Source: Cryobacterium zongtaii
Lineage (GTDB): Bacteria > Actinomycetota > Actinomycetes > Actinomycetales > Microbacteriaceae
Direction of reading: 5' to 3'
Length of the DNA stretch: 64,000 bases
Assembly: GCF_002909375.1 (NCBI RefSeq)
Contig: NZ_PPXD01000005.1
Span: 186,001-250,000, forward strand
Part shown: piece by piece, positions 37,345 to 45,165 of the stretch
Layout of the letters: each line of letters starts with the position of its first letter
How positions within the stretch are numbered: position 1 is the stretch's first letter
The notes under the pieces: model-generated
What the model was told of the DNA's origin: nothing
Database searches by the model: none
What the model saw: the letters and a program-made list of their open reading frames with translations, nothing else
Position numbers and translations under genes: made by a program

Positions 37345-38943
37345 CTACCGGGACGTCCCTCCGACGATCGCCTTCAGCAACGCCGTGTCGTGCCCGAGGC
37401 CGAGCAGCGCCTGAGCGCGGCGCCGATGGCCGTCCCAGGTGCCCGGGTCCATGTTGCCCAGCAGGGAGACGACCATTCGCGTGCGCGGGTTCGCTGCAAA
37501 GACCTCGCGATGGTCGTCGATGAACGTCCAGTACAACCCGTCCCAATCGGCCATCCACTCGCCGGCGGGCAGGTCTGACATTTTTCGCAGGTAGTTGCTG
37601 CCCGACACATAGGGCTTGGTGGTGATCTCGTCGCCTGCGGCGAATTGGCTCATCGCGTAGACGTTGGGCACCATCACCCAGTCGTAGGCGTCGATGAACA
37701 TCTCCATGAACCATTCGTAGACCGCATCGGGGTGGATGCGCAGCAGCGACATCGCGTTGCCGAGCACCATCAGCCGCTCGATGTGGTGGGCATACCCGGT
37801 GTCGAGCACCCGCGAGATGACCAGATCCACGGGAGCGAGACCGGTGGTCGCATCCCACCACCCGTCGCCAAGGGCCCTCTGGTGGTCGAGCCGGTTCGAG
37901 GTCCGCATTTCGCGACCGCGGGTTCGGTAGGTGGCGCGCATGTACTCCCGCCAGCCGATCACTTGCCGCACGAACCCCTCCAGGGACGCGAGCGGAGTGC
38001 CGTGATCGGCGCCCTCGAGCACCGCGTCAACGACGTCTCGCGGGTCCAGCAGCCCGACATTCAACGCGCCGGTCAGGAGGCCGTGATTGATGAACGGATG
38101 CGTGGCGGAGATCGCATCCTCGTACGGGCCGAAGTCGTTCAGGCGGTCACGGACGAACTCCTGCAGGTGCTCCCGGGCTTCGTCTACGCTGGTCGGCCAG
38201 GCGAACAGGTGCGGGTCACCCGGGGCATCCGGGAATTCGGCGCTGACCCAGGCGATCGCTGCGTCGACCTCGGCCGGCACCTCGACCGTGTCCGGGTCGT
38301 CCACCAGCGCGTCGAAGTCGAAGGCGCCCTCCCGCTGAAGCACGGGATGGCCGGCGAAACGGCCGACGGGGTGGGGCGTGTACCCGCGCGGCAGCTTCTT
38401 GCGGTTGTCGACGTCGTAGGACCACTTCCCGCCGACCGGTTTGCCGTTCTCGAGCAGGATGTCCAGTCGGCGGCGTTGCCACACGTAGAAGTCCTGCATG
38501 CGGGAGCCGTTGTGGGAGAACCAGTCATCGATCTGCACCCGGTCGGTGAGGAAGTTCGGCGTCTCCAGCACGTCGCCCTGGCGCATCCGGTAGCCGCCGT
38601 CGGCGAGGCCGGCGAACAGATCCTGCTCGAGCCAGTCATCGACAACGTCGAACCAGGTCACCTGCTCCGGCTCGCGCGTCCGAATGAACTCCGCGAGTTG
38701 GTCGTGGGAGCTCCGATCGGCAGCGCTTGGAAGAACGACAACTTCGTACCCGTGCTCGCGCAGTCGGGCTGCGAAGCGGGCCAGCGACGCACGATGCAGG
38801 ACCAGCTTGTGGGAATGGAACCGGTACTGGCGAAAGAGTAGGTCATGCTCGATGAGCACGAACAGGGTCCCTCCGGCCGCCTCGAAGTGCTGGTCGAAGA
38901 GCTGGTGCGGCAGGACGAGGCGCACAGGCGGGGCGGAACTCAT
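37345..38943 (-). CDS. Photolyase/cryptochrome-family protein (PhrB-like, without Fe-S cysteines)
   Basis: 532 residues. The DPRP-type N-terminal domain starts RLVLPHQLFDQHF; the FAD-binding C-terminal half shows HPFINHGLLTGALNVGLLDPRDVV, FVRQVIGWREYMRATYRTRG, YAHHIERLMVLGNAMSLLRIHP and MSQFAAGDEITTKPYVSGSNYLRKMSD. This order is that of bacterial cryptochrome/(6-4) photolyases such as Agrobacterium PhrB. In those, four Cys hold a [4Fe-4S] cluster around the KMSDY region; here the stretch reads DLPAGEWMADWDGLYW and the whole protein has no cysteine, so no cluster can form. ATG 38943 begins the conserved part. Confidence 0.85.
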   Translation of the reverse strand: MSSAPPVRLVLPHQLFDQHFEAAGGTLFVLIEHDLLFRQYRFHSHKLVLHRASLARFAARLREHGYEVVVLPSAADRSSHDQLAEFIRTREPEQVTWFDVVDDWLEQDLFAGLADGGYRMRQGDVLETPNFLTDRVQIDDWFSHNGSRMQDFYVWQRRRLDILLENGKPVGGKWSYDVDNRKKLPRGYTPHPVGRFAGHPVLQREGAFDFDALVDDPDTVEVPAEVDAAIAWVSAEFPDAPGDPHLFAWPTSVDEAREHLQEFVRDRLNDFGPYEDAISATHPFINHGLLTGALNVGLLDPRDVVDAVLEGADHGTPLASLEGFVRQVIGWREYMRATYRTRGREMRTSNRLDHQRALGDGWWDATTGLAPVDLVISRVLDTGYAHHIERLMVLGNAMSLLRIHPDAVYEWFMEMFIDAYDWVMVPNVYAMSQFAAGDEITTKPYVSGSNYLRKMSDLPAGEWMADWDGLYWTFIDDHREVFAANPRTRMVVSLLGNMDPGTWDGHRRRAQALLGLGHDTALLKAIVGGTSR

Positions 38944-39066
38944 ATCCCAACGATAGAGCGGCGGGCGGCAGGATTTAGTGCTAGCCACGGAATCCTGGGA
39001 TTCCTCAACGCTGGACGTCGACGAAGTTTGGCCAGAGCCTTCTGCGGTCGCCCATAGAATTGGTAC

Positions 39067-39141
39067 GTGACCTGAGGAGTCCCCCCACCCCGATGGTCAC
39101 GGTGCGTCCCGCCGCGTCCCCCCACGCGGCGGGACGTTTTC
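39067..39141 (+). ncRNA. 6C small RNA
   Basis: Two stem-loops, each with a run of six C in its loop, the definition of the actinobacterial 6C RNA. Stem 1: CGTGACC (39066-39072) with GGTCACG (39095-39101), loop containing CCCCCC at 39081-39086. Stem 2: a perfect 12 bp, 39105-39116 with 39125-39136, loop TCCCCCCA, then TTTT as an intrinsic terminator. A -10 box TAGAAT (39055-39060) places the start near 39067; no clear -35. It fills most of the 38944-39279 gap; I see nothing in the remainder. Confidence 0.88.
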
Positions 39142-39279
39142 GGATGGAAGGTGATCCACCTCAAACCCGTCACGAGCGCGCCGGCCCCCCAAAACCCCGT
39201 CCCCTGGCTCCCGGCGTACCTCTGCCCTTGTCCCCCCTTGGACATGTCTAACCCTACCTCTATCGGAGCGGTGCTGGTG

Positions 39280-39750
39280 CTACTCGGCTGTCAGGTCAGA
39301 GCCGCCGGACAACCCGTCCTCGAGAAGCTTCGTTATCTCGCGAAGTGCTTCTGGTGACGTGTCCCCGAGGGTTCGGGCCGCGAAGTTGATTACTCGCTTG
39401 ACTCGGATCATGCGGACCAACTCCAACTGAGAGTCGATACGCTCCGGCAGGTCATCGTCGGACCCGAGCAGGTACTCGGGTGCAATCCCGAAGAAATTTG
39501 CGATCTCGGTGAGAAGCAGGACGTCACTGACCAGTGGGCCTTCCCCCCTGACCATGTACTGCCATCGGGCCCTCGAGAGGGAAACCTTTTTGGCTTTGAG
39601 ACCCGCGGCGATCTCGCGGTAGGTATACGGGGTGTTTCCTTCGGCCACCACTACGTCGAGCAGCAGGTTCAGCTTGCGTGCAAGCTCCAGTTGTGGAGTG
39701 GGCAGTGGGGTCCCTGTCCCACTCGCTTCACTAGGCGTTTTGGTACTCAT
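39280..39750 (-). CDS. EspR-like helix-turn-helix DNA-binding protein
   Basis: 156 residues. A helix-turn-helix of the extended XRE type (about residues 40-95: YTYREIAAGLKAKKVSLSRARWQYMVRGEGPLVSDVLLLTEIANFFGIAPEYLL) is followed by a helical C-terminal part (RIDSQLELVRMIRVKRVINFAARTLGDTSPEALREITKLLEDG). Both regions line up by eye with mycobacterial EspR (Rv3849), a nucleoid-associated regulator. ATG 39750 has GAGG 4 bases before it; its first 20 bases overlap the end of the DUF6545 gene. Last gene of the operon with the membrane protein and metallopeptidase. Confidence 0.8.
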   Translation of the reverse strand: MSTKTPSEASGTGTPLPTPQLELARKLNLLLDVVVAEGNTPYTYREIAAGLKAKKVSLSRARWQYMVRGEGPLVSDVLLLTEIANFFGIAPEYLLGSDDDLPERIDSQLELVRMIRVKRVINFAARTLGDTSPEALREITKLLEDGLSGGSDLTAE

Positions 39751-40762
39751 CGGTCCTCGAGTCGTTTGTGGTCCCGCGAGATGCATCTGACGCCTGCCGA
39801 ATATGCTGTTCGATCCTCTGGATGAGTTTGACTTCGCGAGCTGAGAGTGACTGGTCGGGGTGGAGAAGGAGACAGTCCCGAACCTCGACGTAGCGGCGGT
39901 GGAGGTGCAAGGCGTGGCTCCCCCGAAAACAGAGCGCTAGCCGTGACGTCGGTGCTTCGATGCTGAGCTCAGGTCGGTCAGCCAGCAGCCGCTCCCACAG
40001 CGGGGTGACCTTCCACAGAAGCCGACGGCTTCTGCCTGCGTCGCTCAGGCTCCTGGAAACTCCGACCAGGAGACGGAGACCGAGACCGACCGAGAGGAGA
40101 ACGGGTGCAAGGAGCGGGCAAGCCACCGATATGGAATCAACTATCACGCTGACGTGGGTGCCACCTGACGCCCTGTTGATCGCCACACCCATCTGTATGA
40201 CGACGTAGAGCGATACGACCGCGCACCCGGCAAAGATGATCACCAGTGCGGTCTTGAGCGTTGTGTCCGACTGGCGTTTGTAGTCCGTGGAGCACGCGAC
40301 CATTGTCGAAATCGCAAGAACGATCAGCGCAATCCAGGTCGTGAAGCTGTAGACCAGCTGACTCCAGTTGCCAGGGCCGATGAATTGGATGTTGTCAATC
40401 TTCCAGCCGCTGGTGAAGAAGAGGGCAGCCTGAACGAGGATGAGGCCGGTCACTCCCCACAACGCAAAGCGCTTTCGGGTTGAGGTGAGTCCGTCCTTTG
40501 AGACAGCTGTCTGGATGAGGCAGTCGAACAGGGCCACACAGATGATCGCAGTCGCGTGGAAGACGAAATAGGTCAGGTCGACTCCGCCCAAGAGTCCGTC
40601 GACGAATGCATACGGGCCGTCGGTGATCAGCGACATGGTGACGGCGAAGGCCACCATGAACCAGAAAAGCAGACGCCGTTTGCCGCGGAGCGCGCTCGGC
40701 ACGAGGAGCAGGGTCGTGCCCCAGAGTGCCGCGAGCACCGCGTATTCGATCAGAGCGAACAT
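39731..40762 (-). CDS. DUF6545 membrane protein (MAB_1171c family)
   Basis: 343 residues. Seven hydrophobic helices in the first 245 residues (for instance EYAVLAALWGTTLLLVPSALRG, LTYFVFHATAIICVALFDCLI, WIALIVLAISTMVAC, LLAPVLLSVGLGLRLLVGV), then a cytoplasmic domain beginning LLWKVTPLWERLLADRPELSIEAP and LHLHRRYVEVRDCLLLHP, the DUF6545 signature. Annotated as a putative transporter in other actinobacteria with no proof; a sensor is as likely. The start overlaps the metallopeptidase stop by one base (TGATG). Confidence 0.83.
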   Translation of the reverse strand: MFALIEYAVLAALWGTTLLLVPSALRGKRRLLFWFMVAFAVTMSLITDGPYAFVDGLLGGVDLTYFVFHATAIICVALFDCLIQTAVSKDGLTSTRKRFALWGVTGLILVQAALFFTSGWKIDNIQFIGPGNWSQLVYSFTTWIALIVLAISTMVACSTDYKRQSDTTLKTALVIIFAGCAVVSLYVVIQMGVAINRASGGTHVSVIVDSISVACPLLAPVLLSVGLGLRLLVGVSRSLSDAGRSRRLLWKVTPLWERLLADRPELSIEAPTSRLALCFRGSHALHLHRRYVEVRDCLLLHPDQSLSAREVKLIQRIEQHIRQASDASRGTTNDSRTDEYQNA

Positions 40763-41322
40763 CAGAGAACCTGCCCGAATCCGGTCTCGGCTCCGCGCCT
40801 GCTTTGTGAGGCGTCCTTCCGAAGGATCATCGCAAGCTCGTCCCCGATAGCCTCCGCCATTGCCTCTTCCTCATCGGTGAAGCTGTTTCGGGACAGCGCC
40901 GCGACAATGGCGTTCATCGGGATGAGGGGTGCGAGAAGCGCGACCCTGTCGGCCGGCATGATCATCTTCTTGTGGTTGAGGATCATGTGACCGAATTCAT
41001 GATTCACGAACTGCTGCCGGTGGACGGCCGAGTCTGTTGGCGCGCAGTAGATCCGCTCGAATTCTTCACCGGCCACCTCGAGCCAGAGCGCGCAGATTCC
41101 ACTGTCAAGCATTCCCTGAGGCGCCTGCACGACGACGATCTTCTTCGTGCGGATCTGCTCCATATGGTGGTGCAGGATTTCCGAGTTCAGGGGGCGTGGG
41201 AGGTCTATCTCCTGCACCAGTTGTTGAGCGCGTAGTTGCCGTGCTGCGTAGTTCACTATGGATCCGATTCTCGTGTCGATCCGCTGCGTCTCCCCTAGCC
41301 GGATCCAGCGCATCTGAGACAT
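40762..41322 (-). CDS. ImmA/IrrE-type zinc metallopeptidase
   Basis: 186 residues. The HExxH motif is HEFGH at residues 108-112, preceded by the hydrophobic strand typical of ImmA/IrrE, and a third ligand is probably in FTDEEEAMAEAIGDELA (about 149-165). Such proteases cut phage-type repressors or stress regulators. No DNA-binding domain is present in this chain; the operon provides one in the EspR-like protein, which is therefore a candidate substrate. No clear ribosome site precedes the ATG at 41322; an in-frame ATG three codons later is an alternative. Confidence 0.82.
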   Translation of the reverse strand: MSQMRWIRLGETQRIDTRIGSIVNYAARQLRAQQLVQEIDLPRPLNSEILHHHMEQIRTKKIVVVQAPQGMLDSGICALWLEVAGEEFERIYCAPTDSAVHRQQFVNHEFGHMILNHKKMIMPADRVALLAPLIPMNAIVAALSRNSFTDEEEAMAEAIGDELAMILRKDASQSRRGAETGFGQVL

Positions 41323-41408
41323 GGATGACTGCCGTCAGCATGGGATTACTCAAGGTCTCCATGATAGCCACGAGCCAGCGCCAGTGGCTCCCGCAGGACT
41401 CAGGCGGG

Positions 41409-42302
41409 TCACCCGATCAGCCGATAATCCCGCGCCGACTGAATTCCGTTCTTGAAGAACGTGCGGCTGAACCAGCCGATGTCGAACTCATAGGTCGCCC
41501 CGGGTATGAAGCTGGCTGCGATCTCGTCCTGGTTATCGCTGGTCACGCCCCAGTGAATTGCCAGCGGACCGCAGTCCTGTGTCTTCACCAGAACGGACAC
41601 GGTCGTCACTGACCCTCTCGATCCGCTGGAGGTCGTTCTCGGCTCGGCGGACATCACCTCGCACCGAATGGACTGGACAACCCTCGTGTCCAACCACGGA
41701 CTGGCAAAGATGACGGCCGCTACGACGAACATGAGAAGGAACAGCACAACCGACAATCGGCTCATTATGGTCGGTTTCTTGGGCGGCGGAGGCGTCCACG
41801 GAGTGGGGGGCGGAACCGGGCGGAGCCCGAGTTTGCGTAGACGGGCATTAAGCATCCGCGTGTGCTCCACACCCGACCGGCGAGCGTCATCGGCCCTGCA
41901 CTGCGCCGTCGTCCAACCGGCCTCCCGGTGTGCTGCCCACCGCCGACGGGCAGGCGCCGAGCGCACGTAGAGGGTTACAGCCACGGCGAAGGCAATTACC
42001 TGGCCCAGGGCTCCGAACGTGAAGCCGGTGACGGCCATGTCGACGACCATGGCCTGATCGGTATATGCGGGGTTGCCGGCGCCTCCCACAATCCCCCAGT
42101 ACGTTCCCCAGCCACCGATCAGAACGACAAAAAGCAGAGAATACCGCCACAGGTAGGACCAAAACAGCCAGTGGGACGGAGGCCCGCCGGCCACGACCGG
42201 AAGGGTACTTCCCGCCACGGTCCCCGCAGCGGCCCCGCCAGTCTCGGAATCTTGGTGCTGCTGACCCTCCTCTGTGGGCTGGGGGGTCGAGTCGCGGGTC
42301 AT
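41409..42302 (-). CDS. Three-helix membrane protein of unknown function
   Basis: 297 residues, not recognised. A 40-residue Gln/Gly/Ala-rich N-terminus; helices at WSYLWRYSLLFVVLIGGWGTYWGIV, VTGFTFGALGQVIAFAVAVTLYV and SRLSVVLFLLMFVVAAVIFAS; between the second and third a basic cytoplasmic part ending in a Pro-rich stretch (PVPPPTPWTPPPPKKPT). An outside C-terminal domain of about 95 residues has two Cys (SIRCEVM, TQDCGPL). It lies 86 bases upstream of the metallopeptidase gene on the same strand and may be the first gene of that operon. Confidence 0.68.
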   Translation of the reverse strand: MTRDSTPQPTEEGQQHQDSETGGAAAGTVAGSTLPVVAGGPPSHWLFWSYLWRYSLLFVVLIGGWGTYWGIVGGAGNPAYTDQAMVVDMAVTGFTFGALGQVIAFAVAVTLYVRSAPARRRWAAHREAGWTTAQCRADDARRSGVEHTRMLNARLRKLGLRPVPPPTPWTPPPPKKPTIMSRLSVVLFLLMFVVAAVIFASPWLDTRVVQSIRCEVMSAEPRTTSSGSRGSVTTVSVLVKTQDCGPLAIHWGVTSDNQDEIAASFIPGATYEFDIGWFSRTFFKNGIQSARDYRLIG

Positions 42303-42542
42303 AGCTTCGCCTCGGCGACGGCGAGAGGAACGACGCTCTGGACGTCACGGCTCATCAACGTCTCTTGCTTCTTGATCCCGTGTCCAAAGGGTTGTGCAGC
42401 GCAATGCAGTCTCATTCGGACCACCCCCAATCCCACGCACGCCGGACGGCCCGAGCAACCCCAATGCTAGCTTGCCGTCACCTCACCTGATGTCGCCCTG
42501 AACAGGCGTTATTGTGACCAAGCGGTGGCCACAAAAGCGCAC

Positions 42543-42572
42543 AGCCGCCAAGAACACGTGTTCTAAGCGGCT
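42543..42572. promoter_or_regulatory. 30-base palindrome with AGAACACGTGTTCT core
   Basis: AGCCGC-ca-AGAACACGTGTTCT-aa-GCGGCT pairs at 13 of 15 positions. It lies in the 42303-42633 gap, 62 bases past the CGNR gene stop and 241 bases before the next start on the same strand. It could be the terminator stem of the CGNR gene, or a protein site: the GAAC-N4-GTTC core fits the general form of Gram-positive LexA boxes. I see no other structure in this 331-base gap. Confidence 0.5.
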
Positions 42573-42633
42573 ATCGCCTTGGGCAGGCAGGTCGACGCTG
42601 CAGACCGGGGAATCTGGCCCGTAGGAGATCGGC

Positions 42634-43245
42634 TTAACCGTGCGCTACGTGCGCACGCTTGCGCGCATAGGCGCGGGCTGCGCGCACTCGGTCACCGCAC
42701 CTTGTTGAGCACCATTGCCGTCGCGCATGCGTGCGGAGGAAGAACCGCCAGCACCCATCCGCTTCGCAGGACGCGAGCATCGACGCGTCCTCGCTGGCGA
42801 GCAACGTCGCCGCGTCCTCGGCGATGAGGGCCATGACGTGCTCGACCACCTGGGTCGTCGGGTGATCGGCGCTTCGGGTATACCCCTTCGTCGGCTCGAA
42901 CCGCAAGAGCAGGGCCCCTGGGGCACTGGTCAGTGTGCGATTGAGGGCCTCAATCGCGTCTGGCGGAGGGACCTCTCCCGCGGTGTGCGCAGCGAAGACG
43001 CCGCGCAGGCTTTCGCGCAGCGCCACTATCCTTCCCCGGCAGTACTCGTGCAGCAGGGCCTCCGGGACGATCAGGTCGCGGGCGAGCAGCCAGGCCCGCA
43101 CAGCCTCAGGGTCGGCCAAATCGTCATGGCGCTTGCCTCTGGGAAGGATGCTCACACTGTTGACCAGAGCGAGACAAGGGTGCTCGTCGGCACCCGGCAC
43201 GGCAATCTGCGTTGTCTCCTTCACATTACTCATGGTATCAGCCAC
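42634..43245 (-). CDS. CGNR zinc-finger/ABATE-domain regulator
   Basis: 203 residues. N-terminal ABATE domain (HPCLALVNSVSILPRGKRHDDLADPEAVRAWL) and a C-terminal zinc finger: CEADGCWRFFLRTHARRQWCSTRCGDRVRAARAYARKR, with Cys pairs as in the family but CGDR in place of the name-giving CGNR. These act as DNA-binding regulators of small-molecule genes. The GTG at 43245 has GGGAG close by; ATG 43233 (codon 5) is the alternative. Divergent from the flavin oxidoreductase gene, 75 bases apart, and probably its regulator. Confidence 0.83.
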   Translation of the reverse strand: MADTMSNVKETTQIAVPGADEHPCLALVNSVSILPRGKRHDDLADPEAVRAWLLARDLIVPEALLHEYCRGRIVALRESLRGVFAAHTAGEVPPPDAIEALNRTLTSAPGALLLRFEPTKGYTRSADHPTTQVVEHVMALIAEDAATLLASEDASMLASCEADGCWRFFLRTHARRQWCSTRCGDRVRAARAYARKRAHVAHG

Positions 43246-43265
43246 ATTCTCCCGTGAGGTCTCTG

Positions 43266-43295
43266 TTAGGCTTCGATCACGTCAAAAAATATACT
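43266..43295 (+). promoter_or_regulatory. Promoter of the LLM oxidoreductase/isochorismatase genes (candidate)
   Basis: TATACT (43290-43295) is a near-consensus -10; TTAGGC (43266-43271) with an 18-base spacer is a weaker -35. The start would fall about 20 bases before ATG 43321, which has GAGGT 6 bases upstream. The segment is AT-rich compared with its surroundings. Confidence 0.5.
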
Positions 43296-43320
43296 TTCCC
43301 ATGAGAATTGAGGTAATTGC

Positions 43321-44388
43321 ATGCAGCTCGGGCCCCCATCAGGCACCGCACCATTTGCACTGTCTGTGCTCGCCAGCGGCGGAACCGGCGTCGGGGCGAC
43401 CGCCGAGGAAGGGCTCACGGGGACTATCGCACTGGCCCGTACGGCGGACCGGCGGGGGTTTCATCGGTTCTGGATGTCGGAGCATCATGCGATGGGAGCG
43501 ACGTCTGTGTCCTCGCCGCCGCTGATGATCGCCCGGCTTATCGCCGAGACGGCACGCATACGCCTCGGCGCGGGAGGGGTGATGCTCCCGAACCATGCAC
43601 CGTTGTTGATCGCGGAGCAGTTCGGGATGCTCGACGCGATGGCCCCGGGCCGGATCGATCTCGGACTGGGGCGTGCTCCCGGCACCGACGGGGCTACAGC
43701 TGAAGCGCTGCGCCGGGGCGCGGACGGCAACGACCGCTTCCCACAGCAGGTGCTCGAGCTGCTCGGATTCCTCGGCGACGAGTTCCCGCCCGGGCATCAG
43801 TATCGGGCGGTCCACGCAGTGCCTGGACCGTGGCAGGCAGCTCAGAACCGGGTGCCCGCACCCTCGACCAGGCCGGAGGTCTGGGTGCTGGGCTCCTCGC
43901 CGTACTCCGCGCGTCTGGCCGCGCAGCTCGGCCGACCCTATGCGTTCGCGCTGCAGTTCGGCGATGCCGACATCGACACGGCCTTGCGTCTCTACCGCGA
44001 CGAGTTCCAGCCCTCCGACCTGCTCGCCGAGCCTCGCACCCTCGTGAGCGTTCCCGTCGCGATCAGCGACGACGCTGCCGAGGCGAAGCGCCAGGCCGCG
44101 ACGTCAGCGATGGCGATGCTGCGCATGTTCAAGCGCGAGGGATACCTGTTGCTGCCGCCGGACGAAGTCGAGGCGTACCCGGCCACGACGCAGGAGCGGC
44201 AGGTCCTCGACGCCTACACCAACCGCAGCTTCCACGGCACCCCCACCAGGGTGGCCGACCGGCTCGAAGCTCTGCAGGAGCGCACCGGCGTCGACGAGGT
44301 CACGCTCGTCGTCAGCGGCCACTCGGCCGAACTGGATCGGCGCGGGCTTGAACTCATCGCCGATCACTACGACCTTTCACGCGTCTAG
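43321..44388 (+). CDS. LLM-class flavin-dependent oxidoreductase
   Basis: 355 residues of the luciferase-like (LLM) family, a TIM-barrel monooxygenase using reduced FMN. Landmarks: GFHRFWMSEHHAMGATSVSSPPLMIARLIAETARIRLGAGGVMLPNHAPLLIAEQFGMLDAMAPGRIDLGLGRAPGTDG, the conserved N-terminal run of the MsnO8-like group, and the C-terminal FHGTPTRVADRLEAL. Substrate unknown. It precedes the isochorismatase-type gene by 44 bases and is likely co-transcribed, under the divergent CGNR regulator. Confidence 0.88.
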   Translation: MQLGPPSGTAPFALSVLASGGTGVGATAEEGLTGTIALARTADRRGFHRFWMSEHHAMGATSVSSPPLMIARLIAETARIRLGAGGVMLPNHAPLLIAEQFGMLDAMAPGRIDLGLGRAPGTDGATAEALRRGADGNDRFPQQVLELLGFLGDEFPPGHQYRAVHAVPGPWQAAQNRVPAPSTRPEVWVLGSSPYSARLAAQLGRPYAFALQFGDADIDTALRLYRDEFQPSDLLAEPRTLVSVPVAISDDAAEAKRQAATSAMAMLRMFKREGYLLLPPDEVEAYPATTQERQVLDAYTNRSFHGTPTRVADRLEALQERTGVDEVTLVVSGHSAELDRRGLELIADHYDLSRV

Positions 44389-44432
44389 ATCTAATCACCC
44401 CCTCATCCCCACCCTATGAAACGGAGAATGAC

Positions 44433-45053
44433 ATGACAGCACTACGCCGCGCCCTGATCGTCATCGACACCCAGAAGGAGTACTTCGAAGGACTCCTCCC
44501 TATCCAGTACCCCGACCGTACTGAGTCCATCGCGCGCATCCGCGCGGCGATGGAGGCGGCCGAGCAGGCCGGCACTCCGGTCGTACTCGTCCAGCACGAG
44601 CTCCCCACGGAGGCTCCGGTCTTCGCCGCCGGATCGGCGACCTTCCAGAACCACCCCGAGGTGGCAGCCTTTGAGGACCGGGCTTCCAAGCACATCAGCA
44701 AGCAGTTCTCCAGCGTCTTCGCGGGCACCGATCTCGAAGCATGGCTGCGTGACCAGGGCATCGACACGATCACCCTCGTCGGATACATGTCTAACAACTG
44801 CGTCCTTGCCTCCGCAGCGGCCGCTGAACCGCTTGGCTTCGTCGTCGAAGTCCTCTCGGATGCGACCGGCGCGATCGGTCTCGGGAATGAGGCGGGCAAC
44901 GCGCCCGCCCGACAGGTTCACGAGACGCTGATGACGCTGCTTCAATCGAACTGGGCGGCCGTCGCCGACACCGACGCTTGGACTGCTGCACTGCGGGCCG
45001 GCAAGCCTTTGGGAAAGAGTGACCTGGTCACCTCGGCGGCACGGGGCCGTTAG
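44433..45053 (+). CDS. Isochorismatase-family cysteine hydrolase
   Basis: 206 residues. The catalytic triad pattern of the family is visible: Asp12 in LIVIDTQKEYF, a Lys in ASKHISKQFSSVF (86 or 90), and Cys123 in LVGYMSNNCVLASA, followed by the cis-peptide-like region. These enzymes hydrolyse amides or related bonds in small molecules (nicotinamide, ureido compounds, isochorismate); which applies here is unknown. ATG 44433 follows GGAGAA. Second gene of the pair with the LLM oxidoreductase. Confidence 0.87.
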   Translation: MTALRRALIVIDTQKEYFEGLLPIQYPDRTESIARIRAAMEAAEQAGTPVVLVQHELPTEAPVFAAGSATFQNHPEVAAFEDRASKHISKQFSSVFAGTDLEAWLRDQGIDTITLVGYMSNNCVLASAAAAEPLGFVVEVLSDATGAIGLGNEAGNAPARQVHETLMTLLQSNWAAVADTDAWTAALRAGKPLGKSDLVTSAARGR

Positions 45054-45089
45054 GCACCCTGAGGAACGTTACAAAGCCATCCGAGCGCA

Positions 45090-45125
45090 ATGCCGGGCCG
45101 CGACCCAACGGTCTCGGGCCGGCAT
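45090..45125. terminator. Convergent terminator hairpin (candidate)
   Basis: ATGCCGGGCC (45090-45099) with GGGCCGGCAT (45116-45125) pairs at 9 of 10 positions with a 16-base loop, between two convergent stops at 45053 and 45166. Confidence 0.4.
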
Positions 45126-45165
45126 GCCCCTGACGTCGTCTGAAGACACTAAAAGCTGACATCCA

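Noticed and set aside
40762..41322. Metallopeptidase as a classical ImmA/ImmR prophage switch
   Set aside because: No phage or ICE genes adjoin it, and its partners are a DUF6545 membrane protein and an EspR-like protein.
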